DNA of 64,000 nucleotides, taken from contig RQOL01000466.1 of NCBI GenBank assembly GCA_013076295.1, positions 1,550,001 to 1,614,000 on the forward strand. The letters run 5' to 3'. This DNA comes from Sanderia malayensis. Lineage: Eukaryota > Cnidaria > Scyphozoa > Semaeostomeae > Pelagiidae. The position numbers and the translations under genes are program-made. Below are positions 1-12,100 of this stretch, one piece after another. How positions within the stretch are numbered: position 1 is the first letter of the stretch; the number at the start of each line of letters is the position of its first letter. Below the pieces are notes generated by a model, which was given only the letters and a program-made list of their open reading frames with translations, ran no database searches and was not told the origin of the DNA.

Positions 1-2889
1 CATTCAACTTTTCTTGCTGATGATTATGCTTTGAGTGCATTATCGGTATCGATTCCGGTTGTGAAACTTTCGATATACCAGTATAACGTGGCAGGGTTGA
101 ATTCAACGGGCTCTCGTAGTGATGTTCTCTTTTTCCAGCTGCCTTATCAACCCTGCCACTGCTTCTGACATCAGTCATTTTTCCAGGTGACGGTAGAAAA
201 TCTGGCTTTCTTTCAAACTGACTCGAAGACTTCGCATCATGATCGGCGTATTTTCCTCTCGATTCATCCGGTTTGAAAAGACGTTCCGGACTTGTTCGGT
301 ACATTCCGGGGTTTTGATTGACCCATTCTTGCGTTGCCTGTGCTCTTGACAGCCGGTCACTGTGCAGATTACTCACAGTGCTCTGCCTCTGCGGAGGTGA
401 TGTTGCCTGGGAGGCAGCTTGCACGTGGTAAGGCTCGTGTTTTGACCAGTGCTTATCTGCTATTCGACAGTAAGGTGCATTGTGACTGGCTGTACTGTGA
501 CTGTGTTTGACCCTCTCTGCTTCAGACAAGGCAGGATTGGAAAAAGACAGAAAGCTTTTCTCCTCATCTCTCCTTTTTGAGAGCGAGTCCTCCATGGGAC
601 TGGAAACTTTGGCGATCTTTGCACTGTCCTCTCCGGACATTTGAAGATAGCCAGGATACTTTGAGACACTGGAATCATGTTCACTAAGCAACTGCTTGCT
701 CTCTCTGTCACCTTTCCAAGCAGAAGTCATCATTTGAGGGATGGAATGAGAGATAACACGACTGGATCGATCACTCATCAATTCTGATTCCCGAGTGCAC
801 TTTTTCTTGCTACCAGGTGACTCAAATACCAGCAAATTGTCCTTATCAACTGGCTGCATCACCTGCTTCATTCTAATTTTCTCGGTCTCTTCGCTGAGCA
901 GATCTTTTTCCTTGAACAAGCCAGTGCTGCTACCAGGCAAGCTATTTCTTGAGAGACTCCTGTCTTTCCCCTCACTTGCACCACTCAGCATGGGATCGTC
1001 TTGAACAATGTGTTCTGGTTTGTCTTTATGATACTGCGTAGCTGCATCTGGTGCACTTGACGGCATGGAATGAACCAACAAGTCTCCGGGACTGGAAGAA
1101 GATTGATGACTGGATGTGTGTGGAAAGTGAATGAGTGTGCCACTTTGAAACTGACTGGAACCATGTGGAGACCGATGGTAAGGCTGACTGTGTCTGGAAG
1201 ATGGCAGCAATCCGTTAGACATTCTTAAGTGTGCTGCACCATGGTATTGAGAAGAATGGCTTTCTCTTGATGAGCTCAGAGGCTCATGATGCTCGTGCTG
1301 ACTTGTCCAAGGCATGGATGAAAATGGGTGCATGTCGGAGCTTGGCATTCCTGGGTACATTGGCTGGCTGCTCCACCATGATTGGCTAGATTCAGTTGAA
1401 GCAGTGGGTGTAGGTAGTGAATGAGATGATGAGATGTGTTTTGTGGGCTTACTCTGAATCGGAGCACTAGATGATGGGCTGACCTCTGAAGAACTTGAGC
1501 TATTACCCATTGAAAAACCAGACCACCGGCCCCCAAAAGGGTACATATGTTGAATACCATGGGGTGTGCTCATTGGGTATTGCATACCTTCATGTGACAA
1601 GTATGGTGCATGCAGTGATGAAGAGTTATGCCCTGTGTAAATCAAAGAACATCATAAAGTCAATTCTGCATGGGTTTGAAAGATCCATAGCTTGAAAGTG
1701 TGATTTTACTAAACACAAAGAATAGGCCAGACAGTTGCAAGGCAATTGAAAGTTGGTTGAGAATACTTTGAGAAAAACATATTAGGTTTATAAACATCCT
1801 TTGAGGGTATACTCTTGTTTATAACACTAAAAGTCCTTCTTTATTTACAATTAGGAAAAGTGGAAAATGAAATAAAGTCTCATGTTGTTGAAAATAAAAA
1901 TAACGTTAACGTCTGTCCAACCATACGTCTTGATTTCATATGATTTGAAATGGAAAGATGAAAGAAGAGAAATGACAATAGCAAAAGCCCAAGTTGGGAA
2001 TTGGAAGGCAATACAATTAATTAAGAAAGATATTCCAAGATGGCTGTGCGAGCTAATTTCCGTTATAATTTTGAAATACTTTGCTTCAAGAAAGTTAAAC
2101 AAATCTTTCGAGTTTATAACTTACCATGAGGATTCATGATATCATAGAAACTTCTTGGGTGAAGATTCTGTCCAGTATCCCTTCCCTCCATAACTTTTAA
2201 TATGAATTCATATTTGTCAGCGCAGACTGGAAATCTAAAAACGACAAGGTAGACTTAGGATAGGATAATACGAAAAATCATGGCTAACAAATTCGAGAAA
2301 ACACGTTGCGATACAAAAGGAAAAGGACGAAAATCTAAGTTAAAATCAGTGATTTAGGCCTACAAAACAAAGATGAACACATTCCAATACAAATTTTCGA
2401 AAAAACAGGGCAAATTTAGGATAATTTTCAGAAATAAGAAGGCTGGGAATGTATATTTAATCATGGAGGAACAAATGCGCTTGCAAGCAGGTTTTCGGGT
2501 TTAATTCACGCACTGCAATCAAGTTTAAAACAAGAAAGAGAAGTAAAAGTGGATAGAATTGCAATAAAATTATAGTTTAACCTCAAAACAACATTTAAAA
2601 ACAGATTAAGAGTGATACAGGAGATATTTCATGATTATTTTTACGTTCAAACGAATAAGAAGATGGCCAAGGTTTTGAATGCTTCGAGTCCTTCGGATCA
2701 ACAACAAGCATGAATAGCATTTTGAATTAAACGGACAAATTCAGCGAGCAAGTTTTATTTCTGGTCACAAAATGCTCTAAAATCGAATATAGGACATGAA
2801 GGGAATCTCCATAACATCACAAAATTATAAATTTTGTTACCTTGTTCCGAATATCCCTTGATGTTGTCTTCGACGTGAGAGAAGTTCAT
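1..2889 (-). CDS. Ser/His/Pro-rich protein of unknown function, 5' part (3' end outside window)
   Basis: I do not recognise this gene. The minus strand is open without a stop from 1632 down to 1, about 544 codons, and is dominated by Ser, His, Pro and Gln, as in disordered nuclear regulators. Two upstream exons join in frame. Exon 1 is 2889-2841 (ATG, begins MNFSHVEDNIKGYSEQ), with donor gtaac. Exon 2 is 2226-2125 (acceptor ttccag, donor gtaagt; encodes ADKYEFILKVMEGRD and FYDIMNPHG). Exon 3 runs from 1632 (acceptor ttacacag) to beyond the window. Phases 1 and 1 match at both junctions. Basic patches (GSKKKC, SKRRDEEK) could be nuclear signals. Exon 2 weakly recalls the start of ARID-type domains, but I cannot support that call. 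The annotated start is the only Met before the first donor. Confidence 0.6.
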
Positions 2890-4529
2890 ACAAAATTTCA
2901 GGATAAAATAAAGAAAAGATAAGCGTAAAGGATCAGAGCAAGTAATTTAGGAAAATCGGGAGAAAAGATTCGAGCAGAAGGCGCATGTGGTGGCTGACGT
3001 CACAACTGTTAAGACAATGCAAGTTTTGAAACTGCAAATAATCGCACTTGAAAATTTCATGTTCACTCAGCTTACAACACAAAGGCCTAGAATAAGAGCC
3101 AATGAACATTATCTTAGCATGAATTATCAATTGCTTTTGGTTTGTTGAAAAAGCTTTCGTTTCAGTTTTCGTCGTCGGCCTGCCTTGTCGTAACTTTTAC
3201 TTTTTGTTGTTTTGCGAGACCAGCAATCCCGCAAGTTGATAATAAGAAGAGGCGTTTTCCATTTTCCAAGTTTTTTTTCACACTTTTCATTATCCAATAT
3301 AACATGAAATAACAAAAGATGATAAATCTGGAATTTCGATTTTGCATTTTTATTGCCCCAATAAAGAAATAAAAATTAGTGGTTAAATAAAAACCAAGAC
3401 GACCTGGTGTCATCTGAGTAAAAAACTGAAAATTTACAAATTTTTTGTTACATTTCGTGGTAGTAAAACAGCCTTATTATTTATACGCAATACGCACGTA
3501 CAGAGAAAGACAGACGGCTATGGTAGCGATTATGAAAGTAAAAATACCATATTCGTTCTTCTTCATTTCGTGGCAACTTTACATACTTTTTAAGAAAACT
3601 ATGAACTTGAAAAGAGTAGCAAAGGTTATCCCCTTTTCCGAATAAAAAGCAACAAAGCAGTGGGCTAAGTAAAAGCATTTCACGAATCCCTTTTCGAAAA
3701 GCAAGAAGGCATTTCGCATGCTTATGTCCTCTTCGCATCATCGTAAAAGCGTAATGTGGGCGAGATAGAATCATTTACGAAAGGTTGTTAGAGAGCACAA
3801 AACACAATTCAACAATTTGTCATGCTGACGGCATTTCGAAATTCTCTTCTTGCAAGGAAACCACTACGCAGGTGGATGTCAATTTCTCGTCTCGCTCTAT
3901 TGATCTGTAACAATACAGTGGTCTCATATCTCTCTTATCTGATTGGTCAGGGTCAAATGTGCCAGGACTCTAACCAAGTCAATTAGTACAGCATTCCCGC
4001 AGCTATTCTGAGTGAGGTTGGGGACAATAAAGAGAAAAAGAACTGTGGTTATATCCGTGTGAATTCAATTTTTTGTTTAACTGTATATGCACTAAATATT
4101 ACAAACGATGATGAGAGTATCCCTTGAAACGTCGCGATTATAAACACTTCTGTTCATGACGTGTAAACTTCTTAACAAAAAAGGGGTAATTTGCTTAGTT
4201 TTCTGAACTATTTGGGGGGGTGCCCCTGGTTCTGATGTCCTTGCCTCTGTGCTGGCAAATTACAAGCCCACAGATCGTATTCATCAAATCTTAGAATGAT
4301 ATCAATGGAAAATGATCCAAATTAATCTTCTGTTCCAACATTTTGTATTAAAGTTATGCGTAGGATCGGACAGAAACAGATCAGAGAACACAATTAGATC
4401 TAGAAAGAAAAAAATACAATTCTACCATTTACGAAAACACGAAGAAAAAAGTAGAAGTAAGGCTTAAGTACTTTATGTTAGAAAAAATAAAAACGTCATT
4501 TCTGACACTTTGTTCACGTTTCTTTACAA
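2890..4529. other. Intergenic region between the Ser-rich gene and the sirtuin gene
   Basis: I see no convincing coding exon here. Short open frames (for example around 3160-3770 on both strands) lack splice context and have no recognisable composition. The region holds the presumed promoter of the Ser-rich gene and the 3' UTR of the sirtuin gene, both reading leftward. Around 4107-4175 there is a stretch similar to 12853-12915 in an EXOC3 intron, which is an old dispersed repeat. Confidence 0.5.
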
Positions 4530-5840
4530 TTATAATTTGTCAATGATGCCATCAATTTTTTTCAATGCCTCAAGACCACCAATGGGCAATGACACATGAT
4601 GCTTGCTTGGAATATCAGTATCAACTGGGTTTATTCGAATCATCATGCCGTGTGCACTCTCTCGTACAATACTTTCACCTAGCCATCGAATGGTTGGCAC
4701 AGCCAAACCGGCACCAATTTCTATGACAACAAATGGGCAGGATTCTGCTCTCAACCTGGCTACAAATGTCTGGTACCTGTGTTGTTGCTCTTGCTCTCGA
4801 TCGTCAATGAAGTACCAATCATTGAACATTAACACATTTGGTCTTGCTAATTCTTGCTTCTCTGGCTTTGCATCTACAACACCACAAGACAAGATACAAC
4901 TTGAAACAGATAGCTAAGAGAGTGAGCTCTCTAGCTAAGGATCCAAAACTAACTTAGCCATTAGCTAGGAGAATTTGTCAAAATCATGGCATACAATCAA
5001 TTACAGCAGAAGACAATGAGTATACACAAATATGAAAAATAATTCCAAAAAATAATAACTTCAAAAGGAGAATTGCATATTGCGAATGATTGCAACAATT
5101 TAGTGTTTGGAATAATCTGACAATGCCTTTCTTTACATACCTGGTGGGCCCATTGGCAAAGGTTTATTTGCCTTCAATGTTGTTTCATCAACTTCAATGG
5201 CATTTCCCTCTGGCATGGGCCAAATACTCCCTCTTCCACTTACGCATTGCAAGTAATTCAGACTGCCATGACATTCAACAATCTTGTCTTCGGGGAAGCC
5301 TGCTTTTTGGAAGTGGCCATCAACGTTGCTTGTAAAAACAAAGTAATCTTTACGCATAGAATCTATCCACTTCCTAAGAATTTGAAATCCTTTGTGTGGC
5401 TTGGTAGATCTGTATAGCTGTAGTCTGTGACCAAAGAAACCCCAGGCAAATTCAGGATCCTCGTTGAACCATCTTGGAGTACTGACTTCTGGCAAGGTCA
5501 AGCCTAGCTTTTTTATTGGAGGATAGGCTTCCCAAAACCCCTCTGCTCCTCTGAAGTCGGGCAATCCGCTGTCAACACCCATCCCAGCCCCCGATGTTAT
5601 CAAAATTGCCTCGGAATTTTTTATTTGTTCTGCAGCTCTTTTAATCTGCATTTGGATGTCTCCCTTGCTCATTTTCCCACGATGAGTGAAAAACGACGAA
5701 TAGTTTAATTTCTGTGGCAAAGTTTTCAGTGTTCCACAAGAAAGAGGTCGACAAAAATGAAAGAGAAAATTTGTAAGCTGATACATATCCACATCAGAAT
5801 AAATCCTCGAAGACCTGGGGAGTCCCTTGTTGTAGTGCAA
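4530..5840 (-). CDS. Sir2-family NAD-dependent protein deacylase (sirtuin), two exons
   Basis: Sirtuins cleave NAD+ to remove acyl groups from lysine. Exon A is 5840-5141 and exon B is 4873-4530; donor gtatgt and acceptor tgttgtag join at phase 1 (GPP/DAKPEK). Exon A has the NAD-binding GAGMGVDSGLPDFRG motif, the TSNVDGHFQKAGF loop and the catalytic-His motif ECHGS. Exon B has ARPNVLMFNDW and the late nucleotide-binding IEIGAGLAVP. These motifs resemble the bacterial-type Sir2 branch (GAGMGVDSG) rather than animal SIRT1-7 (GAGIS). Three starts are possible: 5840; 5786, which gives a basic, hydrophobic leader that could be mitochondrial; or 5672 (MSKGDIQ), which gives a compact 291-aa enzyme. 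The zinc ribbon is degenerate, with one Cys (LQC) where four are usual. It is divergent to EXOC3, with about 300-470 bp between starts. Confidence 0.85.
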
Positions 5841-6137
5841 ATTGAAACCATATTCATTCCATATCTATGTTAACTATCAAAACGAATCAATGTGTGCCTT
5901 TGAGATGGATGATCACTTCTCAAGCTGCTATATAACTACATAATTACATACCATAAATTTGCAAAATGATATCTCGGATCGGACCTCGGTGGTGGCTGCC
6001 GCAGATGTGTTTGTTGGATCAAAACATCATATGTGCTCCTGCGCAGTAGACTATATGTAGTACTGCGCAGTTACACCTACCTTTGTATACAATTTGGGCA
6101 CTAGTATCTTTTGCCGGCTGACCATCATTGCTACATC
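5841..6137. promoter_or_regulatory. Divergent promoter region between sirtuin and EXOC3
   Basis: The two start codons face away from each other across roughly 300-470 bp, depending on the sirtuin start used. The tract has a short GC-richer stretch near 5975-6060 (ggaccTCGGTGG, TGCGCAG repeated). This suggests a shared bidirectional promoter of the kind common for housekeeping genes. This is inference from layout; no TATA box or specific factor site is claimed. Confidence 0.4.
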
Positions 6138-9100
6138 ATGAAGGAAATTGAAAATATTGATATCGATAAATCCAAAGAAGATGCCCTCAATAGTGCTCGG
6201 AAGTATGTTGCAAACCTTTTGCAGGTATGTGGCCTTATTACTATTCTTCTGTGTTGTATTTATTGCTTAAATGGGGTGAAACAAACAGTTCTAAAGGCCG
6301 CACTCCTTCCCGACAGTCGACAGTCGACCCCACCCCCAGGACCCATGTTCTTGGCGAGACGAGACAGTGTCTATCTATCTATCTATCTACCAGATACTGC
6401 CTGCCTTCTAAAAAAGAAGATTCCGGCAGGGTGACAGGCCAGAGTGGAAAGTCAGCCAATACGTTTGCAAAATTAGGAACTTATAGTTATACTAAACTAT
6501 CTAAGTGGACGGAAGAAAGCCATGGGAAAAGTATTTTCTTAATTTGTACAGCATTTTGTAATATAAAATCCTACTGCATCTTTCAGTACTACTGCAAGTC
6601 TTCATTATTCATGATATTGGTTAAAATATGGTTATAATTATGATTAATTTGAATAATATTTATGATTATAATGATGATATTTTTAGACACATTATTGTAA
6701 TTGATTTTGTTTTCATTTGTTTTAGCGTCCTGATCAGCTGGACAAGGTGGAACAACTAAGAAGGAGAGTCATGAGAAATAAGGTTTAAACGGGCTTTTCT
6801 TGTGTTTTGCAGTATTTTTCGTTATATTTACACGTGACTAACAAGGCTTCATAACAATGCTGCATTTTCTATATGTTATTAGGCTTCAGTTGATTCACGA
6901 CTCAAAACAGCCGTCCAATCACAGTTAGATGGGATACGATCTGGACTCAATGAGCTAAAAAGGTGTCATTAAATGTATCATAATTAATTACAAATTTCTT
7001 TATATTATTATTCGTTTATTTATTTCTTAACAATTGCTTTTTTATTTTGAAGTGCTGCATCAGAGATTAATGATGTCAAGACATGGTAAGATCTATGTTG
7101 ATACCCCATTTCTATGCCCTTATTTTCATTTTTGTTTTCATACTACCATGAAATGGTTTATGCTCAAGTTGTTAGAAGCTATTGGAACATGTTAGCTCTT
7201 TTTTACAGGACTGATGAAATTGACTGTGTTTTCAACGAAAGTTCTGCTTTGAATAAGAAACTCTCAGAGCTTCGTCTTCAACATGGCCGTTATGCTCAGG
7301 TAAGACATTAATGCAGATCAACTCACAGAAAACTTTTTAACATTTTGTAACAACTTGCGAGCTGGGCTTTTTGTTTGATGGTTTTTCTGTTATTTTCATG
7401 AAAGCTTGCGAAAACTAATGAGCATCTAAAGCAAATTTTCAATGTTCCTGAAATGGTTGAAAGAACAAAAAATTTGATTATTAATGGACAGTATCTACAG
7501 GCACACAAAAAGTATGTGAATCTTTGCTTTTATCTCAGTTGAAAGAATCCTGATGTAAAGTAGTTTTGGACTCAAAATCTGTTTGCCATGAAGCACCAGT
7601 ATGCAGCTTTTTTTCCTTAAATGATGTCAAGTTTAAATAATGTAGTGTCTGTAACTGAAATATAGAATATAAAGTTTTATGTCATTTTTTATTTCAGTCT
7701 TTTGTTCATATTTCTAGTATAATGGACCTTGAATCAACAAGGGATGAAATTCTATTTGAAGTCCACCAGCAACAGTTGGAGCAAGGCATTGAATTTGCAG
7801 AATCTGAGGTAAGAAATTGCGAGCTGAAATTTGTAATCATTTAGGATGCCTTTACTTTTACTACACTGCAGAACATCAAAAAAAGTTAGTGAAGTTTTCG
7901 AATCCCTCCCTGACAAAGCCTCTATTATTCACGTTTCAGCCGCTAGACAAGTACTTTGAACAAGTCGAAGCCATGTCAAATCTTTTAGGGAAGCAACTAT
8001 GGACTGTCATCTCGCAGACATTAAGTGCAGCAAGAAGCAATCCAACACAGCTTGTTACTGCCATGAGAATTATTGAGAGAGAAGAAAGGTACGACCCCTC
8101 TTCCAAACTTTCCATGATAACAAAGTCATCCTTGAACTGCTTCACAGTCTTGAAGTAAATTTAGAATTTTTTCATGTTTCAGAGCAGACAGGAAATCTCT
8201 TGCGCAGAAGAAGAAGACAAACTTTATGCCAAAGACCAGGCCTAAGTTATGGAAAGAAAGATGTAAGGCGGTTATCAGGAAGGCGGTTTATAACAGGTAG
8301 TCCAGTTGGTTGATTCATGGCACAATTTCTTAATTTATGAACCAGTAGAAAAACAGAATCATGAGATATATTTTGAATCAGGCAACAAAGATTAGCCAAG
8401 CGTTATGAATTTGTCGATTTATTTTTGTTTTTAATGGATTTGTCTTGTATTTGTTATTACTTGGCAAGTCTATTTAGACAAATCAAGTCATGTCTTCTTT
8501 TTGATTGTTGTTTTACATTCAAAATTTCTCAATCTGTATGTAATCGGAAATCGGAAATCATTTGTTAGGATATGTTACTTTTTGGCTCTTGTATTGGCTC
8601 TTGTAATGCTAAACATTATGAAATGAAGTATAACTTGTCAGTCCATTTCTTTACATAGGTTTGAAAGCAATCAGATGGAGTTGAATGATCGAACTGAGAA
8701 AATGTGGTTGGTTCGCCATCTTGAAAGAATGAGAGCTTTCATCTTAGAAGACATGCAAACTGTCAAGGTAGGTCAAATATTTTATTTCGATATATGTGGC
8801 CTGTATGGCATGGTGGTAAGGTTCTTGACTCGCGATCCAAATGTGGTTTGTTCATGATCTCTCTTTTTATTATTCCAGGATCTTGTTCAGCCATGTTTTC
8901 CTCCAAGCTATAATATCTTCATGGAATATCTTCAGCTTTATCACGAAACCACGTCAAAAACTGTGAGTTTTATTGCGCTCCTTGTTTTGCGTTTCACATG
9001 TGACAAATGTCACGTAGGTTGTGTTTGGGACATGACAGATGTCACAGAACTTTGAGTACAACGAATTCTGCCTCATTCGAACACCTCGGGAAAGCATGAA

Positions 9101-12100
9101 AATGTTCGAATAACAAAGAGTTCAAATTACGGAGACTCATTTCATAATTGATCTTTAGTGATCCTTGAAGGGACGGAAAATTTCGTTAGAATTAGATAGA
9201 GTTCGAAATACACGAGTTCGAACTATGCAGATTTGAATATATCACAATGTTTATTTTTAAAAAATCTTTGGGTCACAACATTAATATTCAATCAAATCAT
9301 TTTGCTTTGTGTAGTTGGAAGATCTTGCGTTGGGCAGAAACGATCCGAACGAGTGCATAACTCTTCTAAGTTGGATCAAAGACTACTAGTAAATATTCTT
9401 TTATAACCTTTTCAAACTTCAACACACAAGAATTGAATAGTTTTTTGTTAATCTGTGCAGTATCTTCTAATCTGTTCACTACAACCGGCCCTTCCGTCAT
9501 ATTATAGTCACGCTCCAGTTGTTTTCATTTAATTGTGATTCTTTTTAAGTGGAGACAATCTAATGGGTAACGACGTAATCGTTATGGAAGCCGGCGATGA
9601 CCTGCCCAATAAACTCGGACCACTGTTGAGTAATGCGGTGATGGAATCTCTGAATGAAACGTAAGAATTGAATCTTTGCTCAAGTGATTGTGGTACTATG
9701 TTCTTTTTTATTATCCCCACATGCAGGCTACAATAGGGGACAAAAGTCTTGGGACAGTAAAATTCAGTAAAATTTTGGGGGGATTTAACCTCAACTTTCT
9801 GTAAAACAATGCTGTTCTCTCAAGCAGACTGTGCAATAAGACTGTCCCTAGAGATATAATTGTTTGTGGGTATGAGGGGATGAAGGATACGCACAAGAAT
9901 TGTCAATCACAGGTGTCTAAGGATTTTTGTCTCCTATTTTTAGTGGAGATCTCGGAATCTTGGCTCGAGAAGCTCCTTGCTGTGAGAAACCCCACCACTC
10001 TGGGCAGTTCAAAAACTGATCGTCCTTACTGCCAAACATTTTAGACAGAAATATGTGCAGAAACTATTTGCACATTCCATATCGAGCTGAATATCTGAAT
10101 ATCGTTGAATATTTTTCTTCATTCTGTAGTTATGTTAAGACTACGGAACGCAACATGCAAAACTGGTTGATAAAGATGGTTGAAACAGAAGCACATGATT
10201 GGTTAGCTGATAAACCACCTGAGACCGATGCCGACGGTTTCTATCAAACATCGCTGCCTATTTTGCTATTCCAAATGCTTGATCAGACGGTATGAGTTGG
10301 TCTTTAGTTTTCTCAGCAATGGGGAATCCCCTATCATGTCTCCTCGGACAGGCCAATCAGCTTCCCCACTTACTGCCGCGCATGGGAATCTCACTCTCAT
10401 TCAATCTCTTGTTTTTTCAACAGTTACAAGTTGCTGCTCAGATAGAAATTCGGATTGAAGCTCAGGTAAGCTTCGTAAAGCTCTTCCCAGTGTAAATAGT
10501 TTTTGCAGTAGACTTTGGCTATCTTAGCCAAGTTTTTCTTAGTCTCGAAAAATTTGACTATGCATTTTCGACCACAGAGAACAGGCAGTTTGTCTTTGTT
10601 ACTACATCTTAAGATTCTTTATTCTAAGATACGAGTATAATATTTTATGAATAGTTGATAATTCTCTTTCTTATTTTATTCCCCAGGTTCTTGATATTTG
10701 CGTAGCAGCACTGATAGACTTTGTCCTTGAATACGAAAGTGAGTGTTTGTTGCTATATCTGTTCATTGTTTCTTTCACCAACGAATCAATAAGAAATTGC
10801 CAAGTAAAGGACATTCAGTGATCTGCTTTCTTATTTTTTGATATTTGCCAATGCATTTCGTCTTCTTTTATAGATGCTATCAAAGCTTATAAAGATAAAC
10901 ACTTTGCCGACAGAAACATACTTCAGTATTTTGAAGCGTATATGGTAGGAATGCATGAATTTTTAGTTTAGTATTGATTATGAATGAACTCACGATTGAC
11001 GAAAGATTGACTCCAACCTTATGAAATTGTAAATTCTCTTCTCTTCTCTATCATATATCTTTTACGTTTATCTAAATTAATTATCAATATCTCATATGTT
11101 TTATTTTGCAGATTGCAATAGTAAATAATTGTCAATTAATAACAGAGTTCGCTGAACAAATGAAGGTAAATTGTTGAATTTATTTATTGGAATTATATCG
11201 GCTAGCATGGAGTTCTATAATGATTGCAGTCTGCAAAAATTCCGAAAGATATTACGATATCAATTATTACGCAGTGTAAACAAAGATATTGGTGTGATGG
11301 TGACGATGATGATTATGATGTTGATGATTATGATGATGATGATTATGAGGATAATGGTGATAATAGATTTCTGGGCTGGATGCATTTTTTAATTTTAATT
11401 TCTAGAACCAGATGAGAGCAAATCTTTCGACTGATTTTGGAGAGACGAGGGCGGAGAACTTCGTTGAGGTCGTTGGGGCATTCAAAAAGCTTGGCGAAGA
11501 TGTGTATGTACTTTGATATTCATATTTAGCTCCGGTATCTATCTATTCATTCTTTGCGTGGCACGCTTGCCCCAGTAAGGCAAAGCAGAGTCATTCAAGG
11601 ATATCAAGTACTCGAGTAGTGTCAAAGAGATTGGCACTGATTCGTATATTAATTTTCTTTTGTTAGTTGCAACCTACTGTTAGATGGCGTCTTTGCAGAT
11701 TTGGAAGGTCATCTTGCTGATCTTATGACTCGAAAATGGTAAGCATCTGTTCACAGTGGGACTACTAATACCTAAGCATCTATCCGCAGTGGGACTACTG
11801 ATACCTTATAGTACTGATAACACATCTCTGCAACGAGACATTTATTCTACCCAAAGATTATCAGAACCATTGAATGCCAACCTATCAATCTCAATTTCAT
11901 CACGACTGGCAACAGCTCAACCGATCTCGCCTCGTATGGGTGTTTATTCTATTTCATAGAGGCTCCACTGCCTTTTCATTCACGTGTAGTCATTTTGTTC
12001 TCAAGCAAAGACATTGATTAAAGATGTTGTGCCACTGTACGGCTTTTTAGCATCCTCCGGTATGCAATTTATCACAAGTCAAATATGCTTTATTTGCAGG

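Noticed and set aside
3162..3774. Overlapping short frames on both strands upstream of the Ser-rich gene
   Set aside because: They have no splice context, coding composition or recognisable motif.
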